A DNA stretch of 64,000 nucleotides. It comes from Jannaschia marina (lineage in GTDB: Bacteria > Pseudomonadota > Alphaproteobacteria > Rhodobacterales > Rhodobacteraceae). Below the pieces are notes generated by a model. The model did not search any database. It was not told the DNA's origin and saw nothing but the letters and a program-made list of their open reading frames with translations. The stretch lies in the NCBI RefSeq assembly GCF_013404595.1, contig NZ_JABVAX010000015.1:1-64000 (forward strand), written 5' to 3'. Of the stretch, positions 15,687 to 23,718 are shown one piece after another. Every line of letters starts with the position of its first letter. Position 1 is the first letter of the stretch. Position numbers and translations under genes: made by a program.

Positions 15687-15962
15687 ATGCTGACTGATTT
15701 GAAATGGGCGCTTGAAACAGTGGTATGGCCGCCGGCCACGAAGCTGGTTTGGCGTCAGCCGGTCGATCTGAAACGCTGGCTGCTGCTGATTTCGATCAGC
15801 TTCGCGGTCATGTGCTGGACGTTGATTGCGGGATCGTTCCTGATGTCCTTTTTCGACCCCGTGACGGGAAAGGCCCTTTGGATCGGGATCGGCATGAGTG
15901 TCATCGCCGGGTATTTCGCGTATCTCCTGTTCGCGTTCGGAAAACTGCCAAAGAAGAGCTGA
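15687..15962 (+). CDS. Small two-pass membrane protein
   Basis: This 91-aa protein (MLTDLKWALETVVWPP) has two transmembrane helices at about 30-50 (WLLLISISFAVMCWTLIAGSF) and about 62-83. It starts 4 bp after the preceding stop. No known function. Confidence 0.65.
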   Translation: MLTDLKWALETVVWPPATKLVWRQPVDLKRWLLLISISFAVMCWTLIAGSFLMSFFDPVTGKALWIGIGMSVIAGYFAYLLFAFGKLPKKS

Positions 15963-15964
15963 AG

Positions 15965-16258
15965 ATGAACGTGTTGGAAGGTTTTCGGGCCATGTTGGCT
16001 CTTCGCACGGCCCTGGAACGGGCACAGTCTCCTGAAAATATGCGGTGGTTTGCGCCCGGTCGGCTCGATCCAGCGGCACCCGTAGCTGCCGATGTCCGGG
16101 CGGCTGGCGAGAAGCTAAATGCCTGGGGCGGGTCAGACGCGATGATGAGCGCCGCGAAGGCATTGGTGATCGAAGACCCGGTGCGCTACTTCGGGCTTCG
16201 TGCTGTGCTTGACGGGCTGTGGGCAGGGATCGGTGAATGGCGCCGATTGGCAACATGA
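15965..16258 (+). CDS. Small hypothetical protein
   Basis: This 97-aa helical soluble protein (MNVLEGFRAMLALRTALERA) begins 2 bp after the previous stop, and its own stop overlaps the next start by ATGA. It contains a Trp/Gly segment (LNAWGGSDAMMSAAKAL) and ends GEWRRLAT. No family is recognised. Confidence 0.65.
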   Translation: MNVLEGFRAMLALRTALERAQSPENMRWFAPGRLDPAAPVAADVRAAGEKLNAWGGSDAMMSAAKALVIEDPVRYFGLRAVLDGLWAGIGEWRRLAT

Positions 16259-16551
16259 CCGAACTGCGCGTTGAGCCTTCGGAAAGGGTTTTGCGCGAGA
16301 TTGTCGAGCATCTGAAAATTCAAGGTTATTGCAGCCAGCTCGACGTTTCTCTTGCTTCTGGGTGGTGGTCGCGAGCGGCTGAACTGGCGCAGCGGCTTTC
16401 CAGCATGGGTTGGCCTGAACCTGTCTGGGGGCGCGAAACCGTTTGCTCTGCCAGCGTGCGAGTCCAGTCGATCTTCGATCCGAGCCGATTGACCGCTGAT
16501 CTGGTGGACGAGCTGGTGCGGGATGAAGCGGAGGCGCATCGTGAACGGTGA
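16255..16551 (+). CDS. Small hypothetical protein
   Basis: This 98-aa protein starts at ATG 16255 in an ATGA overlap with the previous gene. The sequence has an N-terminal helix (ERVLREIVEHLKIQGYC) then GWWSRAAELAQRLSSMGWPEPVW. No family is recognised. The next gene starts inside its end. Confidence 0.65.
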   Translation: MTELRVEPSERVLREIVEHLKIQGYCSQLDVSLASGWWSRAAELAQRLSSMGWPEPVWGRETVCSASVRVQSIFDPSRLTADLVDELVRDEAEAHRER

Positions 16552-16804
16552 AAAAGAGAGGCTACGCCTGACCTGGCGCTTTACAACTGCTGCTTTGTCG
16601 CCCGCAAAACCTGCGAAACCGAAGTCTGTAGTCGAACGGTTGAGAGAGATCATCGAGCGCGATGGCGTGGAGAGAGTGACACGGGCGGAAATCAGGCGGC
16701 GGTGCCGGGAAGATCAAATGCGCCGTTATGGCAAGGTTCTGACCCGCGAAGAAGTCTGGTCCAGATTGCGGCATCTTGCGGATCGGACAAGGGACGGCCG
16801 CTAG
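16523..16804 (+). CDS. Small basic hypothetical protein
   Basis: This protein of up to 93 aa has a start of either ATG 16523 or GTG 16541, both overlapping the previous gene. It is strongly basic, with helical segments SVVERLREIIERDGVERV and TRAEIRRRCREDQMRRYGK that look like a helix-turn-helix. A DNA-binding role is possible but unproven. Stop 16804. Confidence 0.55.
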   Translation: MKRRRIVNGEKERLRLTWRFTTAALSPAKPAKPKSVVERLREIIERDGVERVTRAEIRRRCREDQMRRYGKVLTREEVWSRLRHLADRTRDGR

Positions 16805-16919
16805 GCCGTTCTGGGCGAGGATCGTCACCCGAAGGGCGGAGACTACAGGCTCCGGTCGCCTTGGCGACTAGAGCTGGTCCGGCGGGTTCGACGGACGCCC
16901 CCAAAACAGAGGAACTGAC

Positions 16920-17192
16920 ATGGAAAACGAAACCGTCGAGCAAAGTGCCATCCGCATCATCATGGCGCTTCGCGATATGCTGGGACCCGATGTGAAAGGC
17001 GTGTCGAAGGATCGTGAAGAGCTGCTGGCCCACGATCTTCTGGACGGCATGTCGGCGGAACAATTCGATACTGCTGCCCATTATGCCCAACGCCTGGGCT
17101 GGGTGCGTGTTCGGGACGCCATCGGAAAGCCAGCCTTCTCGATTGTGCTCATGGAGACAGGCCAGAAATACCTCGATCATCTGGGCGTGTGA
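16920..17192 (+). CDS. Small hypothetical protein
   Basis: This 90-aa acidic helical protein (MENETVEQSAIRIIMALRD) has a GAGGAA site 7 nt upstream. The C-terminal part (GWVRVRDAIGKPAFSIVLMETGQKYLDHLGV) looks like a winged-helix wing with a final helix. The 115-bp gap before it contains GTCGCC-tt-GGCGAC (about 16856-16869). It converges with repC. Confidence 0.65.
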   Translation: MENETVEQSAIRIIMALRDMLGPDVKGVSKDREELLAHDLLDGMSAEQFDTAAHYAQRLGWVRVRDAIGKPAFSIVLMETGQKYLDHLGV

Positions 17193-17261
17193 TCTGCCCC
17201 TCGCACAGCCATTGCCGGCAAACCGGCTTCCCTGCGGCGGAAAAAACAGACCCATCATCTC

Positions 17262-18455
17262 TCAAAGATCCTTGCGCCGCGAAAGACCGATCAGGCTTCC
17301 CGCAAGGTTGAGTTTGCCCTGCCGATGGCGTTTCGTCATCGCGCGAAGCGCGCCCCCAGGATTTGCGACTGGAGCGGTAGGGTGATCGCGATTGGCGTCG
17401 ATCAGGAAGACCGCGAGCCAGGTGCTGTCCGGCCCCATGATGTCGAGCGCGGCGGTCCATGCTGAATGGTTGATGCCGAGGGGGGCCAGCATCTTGTAGG
17501 CGGCGTTGAAGAAATGCACGGTTCTGGGATGGGCAGCGCCGTCCGATTCCAGGGCGATAACCGTCTGCATGTCGGGGCTCGCCAGCTTGAAAAGCCGCTC
17601 CGGGGTGAAGGATTTGAGAATTTTGGCCTTGTGCGCCTCGCTCTCGGCTTCACACTTTTTTTCTCTGCAATGGCCGGAGCCGGCAGGCTCCGGCACAGTA
17701 AGTTCAGAGTGCGCGGGCTTGCTCGCGCTCGATTTATCCACGTTGGCGTTACAAGATACAGATAGGTCTTTTGAGTTGTTCTCTTGTATATGGCACCGGA
17801 AGTTTAGTGCCGGTTCACCGGAAGAATCTTGGTGTAGAGAGACAATATCGTCCAGAGCCATGCACAGCGCCTTGGCGTCTTCGACGTGGGCAGAGAGGGT
17901 TTCGAGGTCCATCCCGGCAAGGGTATCGGCACGCGGCCATGCCTCGAAAGCCTCGATGATGTGACGGATGGCGGGATCCTCGGGGTCGGTGTCACGCAGG
18001 CGGGCCTTCATGTAGCGCAGGGATGAGCTACGCTGGCCCTTGAGGTGCTTTCGTAGCTTGCCGTCCTCGATGATCTGCTCTGCCAGCCGTGCAAGATCAG
18101 GAAACAGCGCGATCAGCTTCGAGAAGACGATCCCGCACCGCCCGTGCGAAGATCGTTGCCCGTTGCCCTTCACGCGACGATCGACAAGGCCAAGAGCCTC
18201 TAGTTTGACCTCGATGTTGTAGAGGGCGCGTCGGGTGATGCCCAGGGCCGATGCTGTTGCTTCCTGCGAACCGAAGAAAACCGGCTCGCGGTCTGGGGAT
18301 GTCCAGTCGCTCGGCCGCGTGGCCTTCATCATGTGAAGAAGGGCGTGCAGCGCGTTGCCGCGTAAGCCCAGGGCCGGCGCAAGGTCGATCAGGAGTTGTT
18401 CGATGGAAAATCGTTTGATGCCCTGTGGCAGGGCGGGGAATGTCTGGTCGTGCAT
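17262..18455 (-). CDS. repC: RepC-family plasmid replication initiator
   Basis: This 397-aa protein matches RepC of repABC-type plasmids. The N-terminal part has GIKRFSIEQLLIDLAPALG, LHALLHMMKATRPSDW and a winged-helix core ATASALGITRRALYNIEVKL (about 69-88). The C-terminal domain ends with a typical ALDIMGPDSTWLAVFLID, then PGGALRAMTKRHRQGKL. RepC is the replication initiator and usually carries the origin inside its own coding sequence. No repA/repB lies next to it, so this is a solo repC; partition would rely on other genes. Codons 225-275 are a low-complexity linker. The start has a GAGGAAA site. Confidence 0.85.
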   Translation of the reverse strand: MHDQTFPALPQGIKRFSIEQLLIDLAPALGLRGNALHALLHMMKATRPSDWTSPDREPVFFGSQEATASALGITRRALYNIEVKLEALGLVDRRVKGNGQRSSHGRCGIVFSKLIALFPDLARLAEQIIEDGKLRKHLKGQRSSSLRYMKARLRDTDPEDPAIRHIIEAFEAWPRADTLAGMDLETLSAHVEDAKALCMALDDIVSLHQDSSGEPALNFRCHIQENNSKDLSVSCNANVDKSSASKPAHSELTVPEPAGSGHCREKKCEAESEAHKAKILKSFTPERLFKLASPDMQTVIALESDGAAHPRTVHFFNAAYKMLAPLGINHSAWTAALDIMGPDSTWLAVFLIDANRDHPTAPVANPGGALRAMTKRHRQGKLNLAGSLIGLSRRKDL

Positions 18456-18565
18456 TTTGGTTTCCTCGCTGTGGTGAGCGCGGAGCGTGACCGGGCATGA
18501 AATCGCTGTTCACACGGATGCGTTTTTTGCTTGCGTCGATTGTCAGGGGGGTGGTAGAACCGGAT

Positions 18566-18650
18566 CAAATCTTCTGTGGATCGTCAGGGATTGCCGTCCC
18601 TTGGTTCTAAGCCCCCCCTCGCCAGGTTCGCCCTCGCGGGGGGTTTCGCT
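18566..18650 (+). ncRNA. Candidate counter-transcribed RNA antisense to repC leader
   Basis: An intrinsic terminator on the + strand (AAGCCCCCC...GGGGGGTTT, 18609-18646, then CGCTTTTT) sits in the repC leader facing away from repC. A weak + strand promoter, TTGCGT (18531-18536), 18 bp, TAGAAC (18555-18560), could give an RNA of about 85 nt. Antisense RNAs in this position control repC in repABC plasmids. Promoter quality is modest, so this is inference. The rest of 18456-18782 holds no gene. Confidence 0.4.
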
Positions 18651-18782
18651 TTTTGGGGGTGGGTTACTGCTCCTTTCCTGTCTGCCTCTGATTCTCTTAT
18701 TCTTATAAGTTTTGACGACAGGCATACTATGTGTAGATGCCTGCCGCAATTCTCGCGTTCGCCAAAAGGTCAAATACCAGAC

Positions 18783-19556
18783 TTAGTAGTTGACCTGCTC
18801 GTAGCCGTAGTTGCCCTCGTAGTCCCGCCAGTCAACGAAGACGGAGCGGTGGAAAATGCTGGGGCAGTTGCTCGGGTAGCGTTCCAGGCCCACATGCGCG
18901 TCTGGCAGCGAGCGATAATCGCTGCTGCTCCGCCATGCGAACTCGCCTTGGGGCCCGTAGGTGCCGACGCGCATTCGGAAGGATCGGTTGCAGTCCCCGT
19001 CGCGACCGCTCTCGTGTTGCCGGGCATAGGTGACGTTGTAAACGCGGATGGATCGCACGAAGTCGAAGGCCGGATCGCTGATGTCGATGTCGGCTCCGGT
19101 TTCCGCACTCTGGGCGAGCTGAAGCGCGAATCCGTCCGGGAGGGGCTGTGCAGACCCGCCGCTGTGGCGAACAACGGCGGGCTGCGGCAGAAGCGCGTTC
19201 CGTGAGTGAGTGTCGAGGGGTGCGCTTGGGAAGGACTGCTGCGGCATGTCATCGAGGTCGAGAAGGATCTCGTAGATGCGCTCGGCCGTCAGGTTGGACG
19301 GCTCGTCTGTGTAGGCGACACCCATCGGGCAGCGCCAGATTTGCAGGGGCGGCTCAACGGGCCAGGGTGTGATGCGCCGGATAAACTCGGCGCGAGCGCG
19401 GGCGCACGGCACCGATGCGGGCCAGCCACCCGAAAGACACAGTAGAATAGCACAGTCGATCTGATAGGATTGAGCTTGCGCCTGCTGGGGCGCTGCGACC
19501 TGGGTTGCTGCGGCTGCAACTGTCGCGAGTGCTGTGGTGCGGAAAAATCGGAGCAT
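18783..19556 (-). CDS. Exported protein with TrbM/KikA-like Cys motif
   Basis: This 257-aa protein starts at ATG 19556, with GGGGGA 8 nt upstream, and has a signal peptide ending AQA-QSYQ. The mature N-terminus CAILLCLSGGWPASVPC resembles the Cys-rich start of TrbM/KikA conjugation proteins, followed by ARAEFIRRITPWPVEPP. Further Cys residues (CNRSF, SNCPS) suggest disulfides. The C-terminal ~100 aa are unassigned. The link to transfer is inference from this motif. The gene is monocistronic, downstream of the 19583-19609 motif on the other strand. Confidence 0.6.
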   Translation of the reverse strand: MLRFFRTTALATVAAAATQVAAPQQAQAQSYQIDCAILLCLSGGWPASVPCARARAEFIRRITPWPVEPPLQIWRCPMGVAYTDEPSNLTAERIYEILLDLDDMPQQSFPSAPLDTHSRNALLPQPAVVRHSGGSAQPLPDGFALQLAQSAETGADIDISDPAFDFVRSIRVYNVTYARQHESGRDGDCNRSFRMRVGTYGPQGEFAWRSSSDYRSLPDAHVGLERYPSNCPSIFHRSVFVDWRDYEGNYGYEQVNY

Positions 19557-19582
19557 TTGCCGGTCCCCCATGCTGCTAGAAA

Positions 19583-19609
19583 GTTATGACTTGTTTGGCA
19601 CTTTATAAC
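19583..19609 (+). promoter_or_regulatory. Bipartite TTATrACTTG...TTATAAC motif
   Basis: GTTATGACTTG (19583-19593) is followed by TTATAAC (19603-19609). The two TTAT cores start exactly 19 bp apart, as at 40020/40039 and, on the - strand, 7685/7666. If the second half is a -10 box, the next start codon downstream is the GTG at 19626. Confidence 0.5.
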
Positions 19610-19625
19610 GGTATAAGCCAGACAG

Positions 19626-19898
19626 GTGGAAAGACTCAATCTCTTTGTTCAGATGGAGCCGTTTGGGGTCACATGCGCCTTTCGGCCAACTGACATTGGG
19701 GTTTCCGTAACGGCGCAAGGCGGTGTTATGCGTCACCTGATGCCGTTTTTTTTACATAACAAGTATTATGCGACCATTCTGGGTGTAGCCGCAAAGCTGT
19801 CGGATTACGTAATTAGTGAGACTGAATTAATGGGACTCTGCAACGCAGCATTTGGACACGATTTCGCGCTTCGGTTGCGCGATGACACACGAACATAG
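19626..19898 (+). CDS. Possible small hypothetical protein
   Basis: This is an open frame of 90 aa from GTG 19626 (or 81 aa from ATG 19653). It has no Shine-Dalgarno site. Support comes from the promoter-like motif 17 bp upstream and a protein-like sequence (LHNKYYATILGVAAKLSDYV, then TELMGLCNAAFGHDF). No family is recognised. The GC content is lower than in the repC neighbourhood, marking the left edge of the accessory island. Confidence 0.35.
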   Translation: MERLNLFVQMEPFGVTCAFRPTDIGVSVTAQGGVMRHLMPFFLHNKYYATILGVAAKLSDYVISETELMGLCNAAFGHDFALRLRDDTRT

Positions 19899-20075
19899 TC
19901 AATTAGACGGCTGTGGAGCCTGCGGCACTCGTGCGCACCAATGAGGCGGCCGGCGCTCTTCGGCTGCACCTGGCTCATACCACGTGTGTCCGGTCCACAT
20001 CCAAACTTCACAGTCATCGCCTGGATTGCGGATAATGTAGAAGTATCCTGGCGCATCTTCTCGACCGCTATACAT
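19899..20075 (-). CDS. 58-aa aromatic-rich protein downstream of the ABC-3C ATPase
   Basis: Starting at ATG 20075, 12 bp after the ATPase stop, this frame encodes MYSGREDAPGYFYIIRNPGD followed by a segment rich in Trp, Cys and His (DCEVWMWTGHTWYEPG) and ends PSN. The composition is unlike random reading of GC-rich DNA, and the position suggests a fourth ABC-3C gene. There is no clear ribosome-binding site. Confidence 0.45.
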   Translation of the reverse strand: MYSGREDAPGYFYIIRNPGDDCEVWMWTGHTWYEPGAAEERRPPHWCARVPQAPQPSN

Positions 20076-20087
20076 TAAATCACATCG

Positions 20088-21845
20088 TCAAAACCGAACA
20101 CCGAAGAGGCCACCCGTCTCTTCCTCATCGTAAAGTCGCGTGGGGTTTACATGCTTCCACACGTCGAAGTCATCCTGAAAACCGTCTTGCGGCAAGGCAT
20201 CAGAGTTCATCGTGACGATATATTGGAACCCGACACGCTCGGCATGTTGCGCCCCAAGCTGAAGTGCTTTTGCTACCTGTCGCTCATCTACACCATCAAA
20301 GAGGTGGCTATCATGGATCAGAAAACCGGGACCCAGCCCTCTTTTCGTCGCCAGTTCGGACAGCATCAGATCGAAGCAGAAAATCTGCATGTTGTTGATG
20401 CCTTTGCTGCGCTGTGCATCAATCGTCACGTCGAACGTGGGTCCGTTGTCGGTAGCACCGATTTCGAGGTTACCGGCTTGCTCATAAAGCGCGTTTGAAA
20501 GATTTTCGAACACAAGGATCGCTTCCTCAACGATTCTGCTTCTCTCGTGTAGGTCGGATTGCAGCGCTTGCTGTAGGCGGGCGCGCTCGATGTCGAGTTG
20601 GACCTGCGTGCTTTCGATCCGCTCAGCGATTTCAAGCTGCTGGCGCAGGGCCTCCACGTCAGCCTCAGATCGCCCCAGTTCTTCTTGCAATTTGCTATAG
20701 TGATCCAGTGCACCGCCAGACTTGAGGATGCCCATGATCTCCTGTCGGCGGCGATCCAGCTCTGCGCGTTCTTCGTTTCGCTCTTCAATCCGCTTCTCGG
20801 CGGATGAAATCTCGCCCGTCAGGTGCGCCTTCCGGTTCCTGACGATCGCTTCGTGAAATGCAGAGACTTCGTCGAAACGCTTGGCCACAGTCCCAGGCAG
20901 GACAACACCGGCTTCGTTGAAGACCTTTTCGACATTAGCGATTGCCGGTGGTTCTTCACTCTCAAGCGCTTTGGTCAGTTGCAGTATCAAGTCCCGGTCG
21001 ATGAGATTATCATTGTTCATCGTGGAGATCGCGCGGGTGATTTCCGACGCCTCTTTTTCAAGGGCAGTATATTCTGGCACCACGTTGAAGGTTGCGATCT
21101 GCTGGCGTAGCCGGTCAGCCTTTCCCTGCGCTACCGCGAGACGAGTCCGAAACTGCGCGGAGCTTCCATAAAAATCGCCTAGGCTGCCTTGCTTTGCCGC
21201 CTTGCGCAGTTCTTTCATGGCTTTTTCTTGATCGCGGGTCTCTTGAAATTGTTGCGAAATACTCGCATCAAGGCCAAGAAGGTAAGATAAGCCAACTTGT
21301 TGGTTCCAGCTGGACTGATCTTCGGAGTTTTTCGTCGGATGCGAAAATGCTCCACTGCCCTGGCGGCGGGCAAAGTATGGAAACATTGATCGAAATGTCG
21401 GGCCAAATCGGCCGCGGGCATCTTCGTTCGTCGGCAGATCAAAAAAAAGCGCTCCAAGAACTAACTTCCAATTTGCCTGGGATAGAATCAGGTCACCGGT
21501 CTTTTTTTCAAAATCGGGCTTGATCGGCCAATGGTTTGTCTCGCCCTGTATCCGTATCCTGGACGGCTTTGAGCCTGAGCGAGAAGCAGTCACGACATGC
21601 CCGCCAATGTCCGCTTGGATCTCGAACGTATGGGGGGTCAGGGCATCAGAGCGGAAAATGCTCTTCTTGTCGGCGTTACTGCCGAATATGAAGTGCAACA
21701 GCTCGACAAAGCTCGACTTTCCAGCACCGTTGCGGGTCTGACGATCGGTCGCTTCGGCCCCCTTTTCAGCGAGGACAATATTGAGACCATGCCCAAATGT
21801 GAGAGACTTGAAGCTATCAAGGTCGCTGGTGATAGTATGGATCAT
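20088..21845 (-). CDS. ABC-3C system ATPase (DUF2326-type, SMC/RecN-like)
   Basis: This 585-aa SMC-like ATPase starts at ATG 21845, in an ATGA overlap with the middle component. Walker A is RNGAGKSS at about 38-45. Long coiled coils run from about 230 to 430 (AEKRIEERNEERAELDRRRQ and neighbours). The C-terminal DUF2326-like part has ISTMNND-type linkers, GINNMQIFCFDLMLSELATK and the Walker B region FLIHDSHLFDGVDERQ. In ABC-three-component conflict systems this ATPase is thought to sense invading nucleic acid or replication forms and to license the effector. Gene order effector, middle component, ATPase is as described for the class. Confidence 0.88.
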   Translation of the reverse strand: MIHTITSDLDSFKSLTFGHGLNIVLAEKGAEATDRQTRNGAGKSSFVELLHFIFGSNADKKSIFRSDALTPHTFEIQADIGGHVVTASRSGSKPSRIRIQGETNHWPIKPDFEKKTGDLILSQANWKLVLGALFFDLPTNEDARGRFGPTFRSMFPYFARRQGSGAFSHPTKNSEDQSSWNQQVGLSYLLGLDASISQQFQETRDQEKAMKELRKAAKQGSLGDFYGSSAQFRTRLAVAQGKADRLRQQIATFNVVPEYTALEKEASEITRAISTMNNDNLIDRDLILQLTKALESEEPPAIANVEKVFNEAGVVLPGTVAKRFDEVSAFHEAIVRNRKAHLTGEISSAEKRIEERNEERAELDRRRQEIMGILKSGGALDHYSKLQEELGRSEADVEALRQQLEIAERIESTQVQLDIERARLQQALQSDLHERSRIVEEAILVFENLSNALYEQAGNLEIGATDNGPTFDVTIDAQRSKGINNMQIFCFDLMLSELATKRGLGPGFLIHDSHLFDGVDERQVAKALQLGAQHAERVGFQYIVTMNSDALPQDGFQDDFDVWKHVNPTRLYDEEETGGLFGVRF

Positions 21846-22087
21846 GTCGCCGCCTTCCGTAGAAGGCCGTTCTCGAACGTGACGGCATTCACCATGAAAA
21901 GCAGATTGAGAGCCAGAACGAACCAATCATAGTTGATTGGCGCGGTGCCGACAGCCTCGCCACGCTGTTCGCGCACTTCGTCCCATACCTTCGAAACCGT
22001 CATCGGACGATTGAGACAGGCGAGGACTTCTGCTCCAACCGTAAGCAAAGCGCGGTCAGGCCGAATATGTTTGGTCGGAAGAATCAT
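21842..22087 (-). CDS. ABC-3C middle component (MC6-like)
   Basis: This 81-aa protein (MILPTKHIRPDRALLTVGAE) has TVSKVWDEVREQRG and PINYDWFVLALNLLFMVNAV, ending NGLLRKAAT. This matches the small winged-helix 'middle component 6' of ABC-3C systems as I remember it. The gene overlaps the effector stop and the ATPase start by ATGA at both ends. It probably bridges ATPase and effector. Confidence 0.85.
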   Translation of the reverse strand: MILPTKHIRPDRALLTVGAEVLACLNRPMTVSKVWDEVREQRGEAVGTAPINYDWFVLALNLLFMVNAVTFENGLLRKAAT

Positions 22088-22998
22088 GTTGCAGCCCCCT
22101 CCACCACATGATCCTCGAAAACGTCGCAGCGCTCGAAGAAATACGACATGACAGCAAGAACCGCGGCCTGGTGCTCGGGACTACCGGACATACCGCCAGC
22201 GAACTGTTGCAGCTCTTTGAAGATGGCATCGGGACTCGCAGTGTCGTCCCGGAGCGCCTGATAGCGGTCTCTGAAACCTTGTGCGATCTCTTCGCCAAAA
22301 TTTGGAACAGGATACTGCTCAAAGAAGCGCTCGACCAGTCGTTCTTGGCGACGTCCTACACGAAGCAGGCCGGCGGCGGCGTCAGAGAGGTCGTTCGCCT
22401 GCAACTTCGTCGCTGAGGGAGCCGTGAGTGGCGGATTGTCGTCGGCCTCCATGCGTGGGATCGCAAGGATGACAGGCTGAAGCTCCATGAACTCCAACTG
22501 CGAGAGCGTCGCCTGCGTCGGAGCCGCACCGAAAAGGTCCGCAAGCTGCGTAGGCGATAAGGACATTACGACATCGAACAACTCGGCATAGCCCATCGAC
22601 CCGAGTTTCACGGTGGGGTTTGCAGCTCCTAAATCGACAAATTGCTGCACGACATCGGCTGGAAGCCCATCCGTATCATTATGGACAAAAATCCATCTCT
22701 CCATCCGTGCACCCCAGTGACCGAGCGCACCGTAGAAGTCGGCATCGACCTTCGCCTGCATGGCATCGAGCTTTGTGGTGCGGGGCCCATAGCACTGGAA
22801 GATGGTTTTGTCGCTCGCTCGGTAGCCATCACTCTTCCGGTCGCCCTTGTTCCCATATGCGCGCACAGGCTGGAAATCGTCCGGAAAGGCATGGCCCATA
22901 ATAGCAGCGAACATGTCTTCGAAAGCCTGCCCTTCGTTCTTCAGGAAGGCATTCTCAAACTTGATCTGGAAAATGTAACGCTGAAGCTCATCCATCAT
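22084..22998 (-). CDS. ABC-3C effector with restriction-endonuclease-like N-terminus
   Basis: This 304-aa protein starts at ATG 22998 (ATGA overlap with the recombinase stop). The first ~75 residues look like a Mrr-type endonuclease fold: QAFEDMFAAIMG (Glu27), then GDRKSDGY (Asp57) and IFQCYGP (Gln68). The usual lysine of the D-QxK motif is Tyr70 here, so it may be a divergent or inactive nuclease. The rest carries the ABC-3C C-terminal region (LRVGRRQERLVERFFEQYPV, then GDRYQ-like helices) that contacts the system's other parts. As the class-defining third component it is the likely killing or cleavage module. Confidence 0.75.
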   Translation of the reverse strand: MMDELQRYIFQIKFENAFLKNEGQAFEDMFAAIMGHAFPDDFQPVRAYGNKGDRKSDGYRASDKTIFQCYGPRTTKLDAMQAKVDADFYGALGHWGARMERWIFVHNDTDGLPADVVQQFVDLGAANPTVKLGSMGYAELFDVVMSLSPTQLADLFGAAPTQATLSQLEFMELQPVILAIPRMEADDNPPLTAPSATKLQANDLSDAAAGLLRVGRRQERLVERFFEQYPVPNFGEEIAQGFRDRYQALRDDTASPDAIFKELQQFAGGMSGSPEHQAAVLAVMSYFFERCDVFEDHVVEGAAT

Positions 22999-23558
22999 GT
23001 AGTCGCCGCCAAGGCGCGCTGGATCGTGCTTCTGTTGACACCCAGTATTTCCGCCATGCCCGAGACGGTTTCATGTCTCGTTTCGATGGCCCGTTTGGCG
23101 TGTGCGATCTGTGTTGGCGTAAGGGCTGGCGGCCGTCCCAGTCGTTTGCCGCGCTTCTTTGCGGCTTGAAGCCCCGCTGTGGTCCGCTCTCGGATAAGGT
23201 CGCGTTCGAACTCGGCAAGCGCGCCCATGATGTGAAACACCAGCCTTCCACCTGCGGTAGTTGTGTCGATCCCGTCTGTCAAACTGCGGAACTCGATGCC
23301 ACGGTCTCCGAAGAGCTTCAGAAGGTGGATCAGATCCGCAATGGAGCGCCCTACCCTGTCCAACTTCCAGACGACCAGAGTATCGCCCTCGCCCAACAGT
23401 TCCATTGCTTCGGAGAAACCCGTCCGGGTCTCGGCCATCGTTGCTCCGCTCTGCGCCTGATCCGTGACGATGCGGTCGCAACCGGCCTCGGCCAGCGCCT
23501 CGATCTGGAGATCAAGGTTCTGTTCGTCTGTAGACACGCGTGCGTAGCCGATTTTCAT
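22995..23558 (-). CDS. Serine recombinase (Tn3 resolvase/invertase family)
   Basis: This 187-aa protein starts at ATG 23558. The N-terminal catalytic domain begins MKIGYARVSTDEQNLDLQ with the nucleophile Ser9; KLDRVGRS (Arg positions), RSLTDGIDT and LAEFERDLIRERT follow. The C-terminal helix-turn-helix (GMAEILGVNRSTIQRAL) is complete, so it should be active. No Tn3 transposase or obvious terminal repeats are seen. An inverted repeat TTTTGCGG...CCGCAAAA lies just upstream (23579-23601). Its stop overlaps the ABC-3C effector start by ATGA, an unusually tight link between a recombinase and a conflict system. Confidence 0.9.
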   Translation of the reverse strand: MKIGYARVSTDEQNLDLQIEALAEAGCDRIVTDQAQSGATMAETRTGFSEAMELLGEGDTLVVWKLDRVGRSIADLIHLLKLFGDRGIEFRSLTDGIDTTTAGGRLVFHIMGALAEFERDLIRERTTAGLQAAKKRGKRLGRPPALTPTQIAHAKRAIETRHETVSGMAEILGVNRSTIQRALAATT

Positions 23559-23718
23559 GCTTGCTTTGTGCATCAGGTTTTTGCGGCAGTCCACCGCAAA
23601 AGAAATCAATGACTTGGCAGGAGGTGGAAAAGTGCTGCAAAAAGGGTCTTTTTCGCGGCAGAGATGTCGAAACAGTCATTCATGATTGGCGCAGCGAAAG
23701 AGGAAAAAGAGCCCATAC

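Noticed and set aside
16805..16919. Possible riboswitch in the 115-bp gap before 16920
   Set aside because: Only one small hairpin (GTCGCC-tt-GGCGAC) was found; no known aptamer pattern could be recognised.
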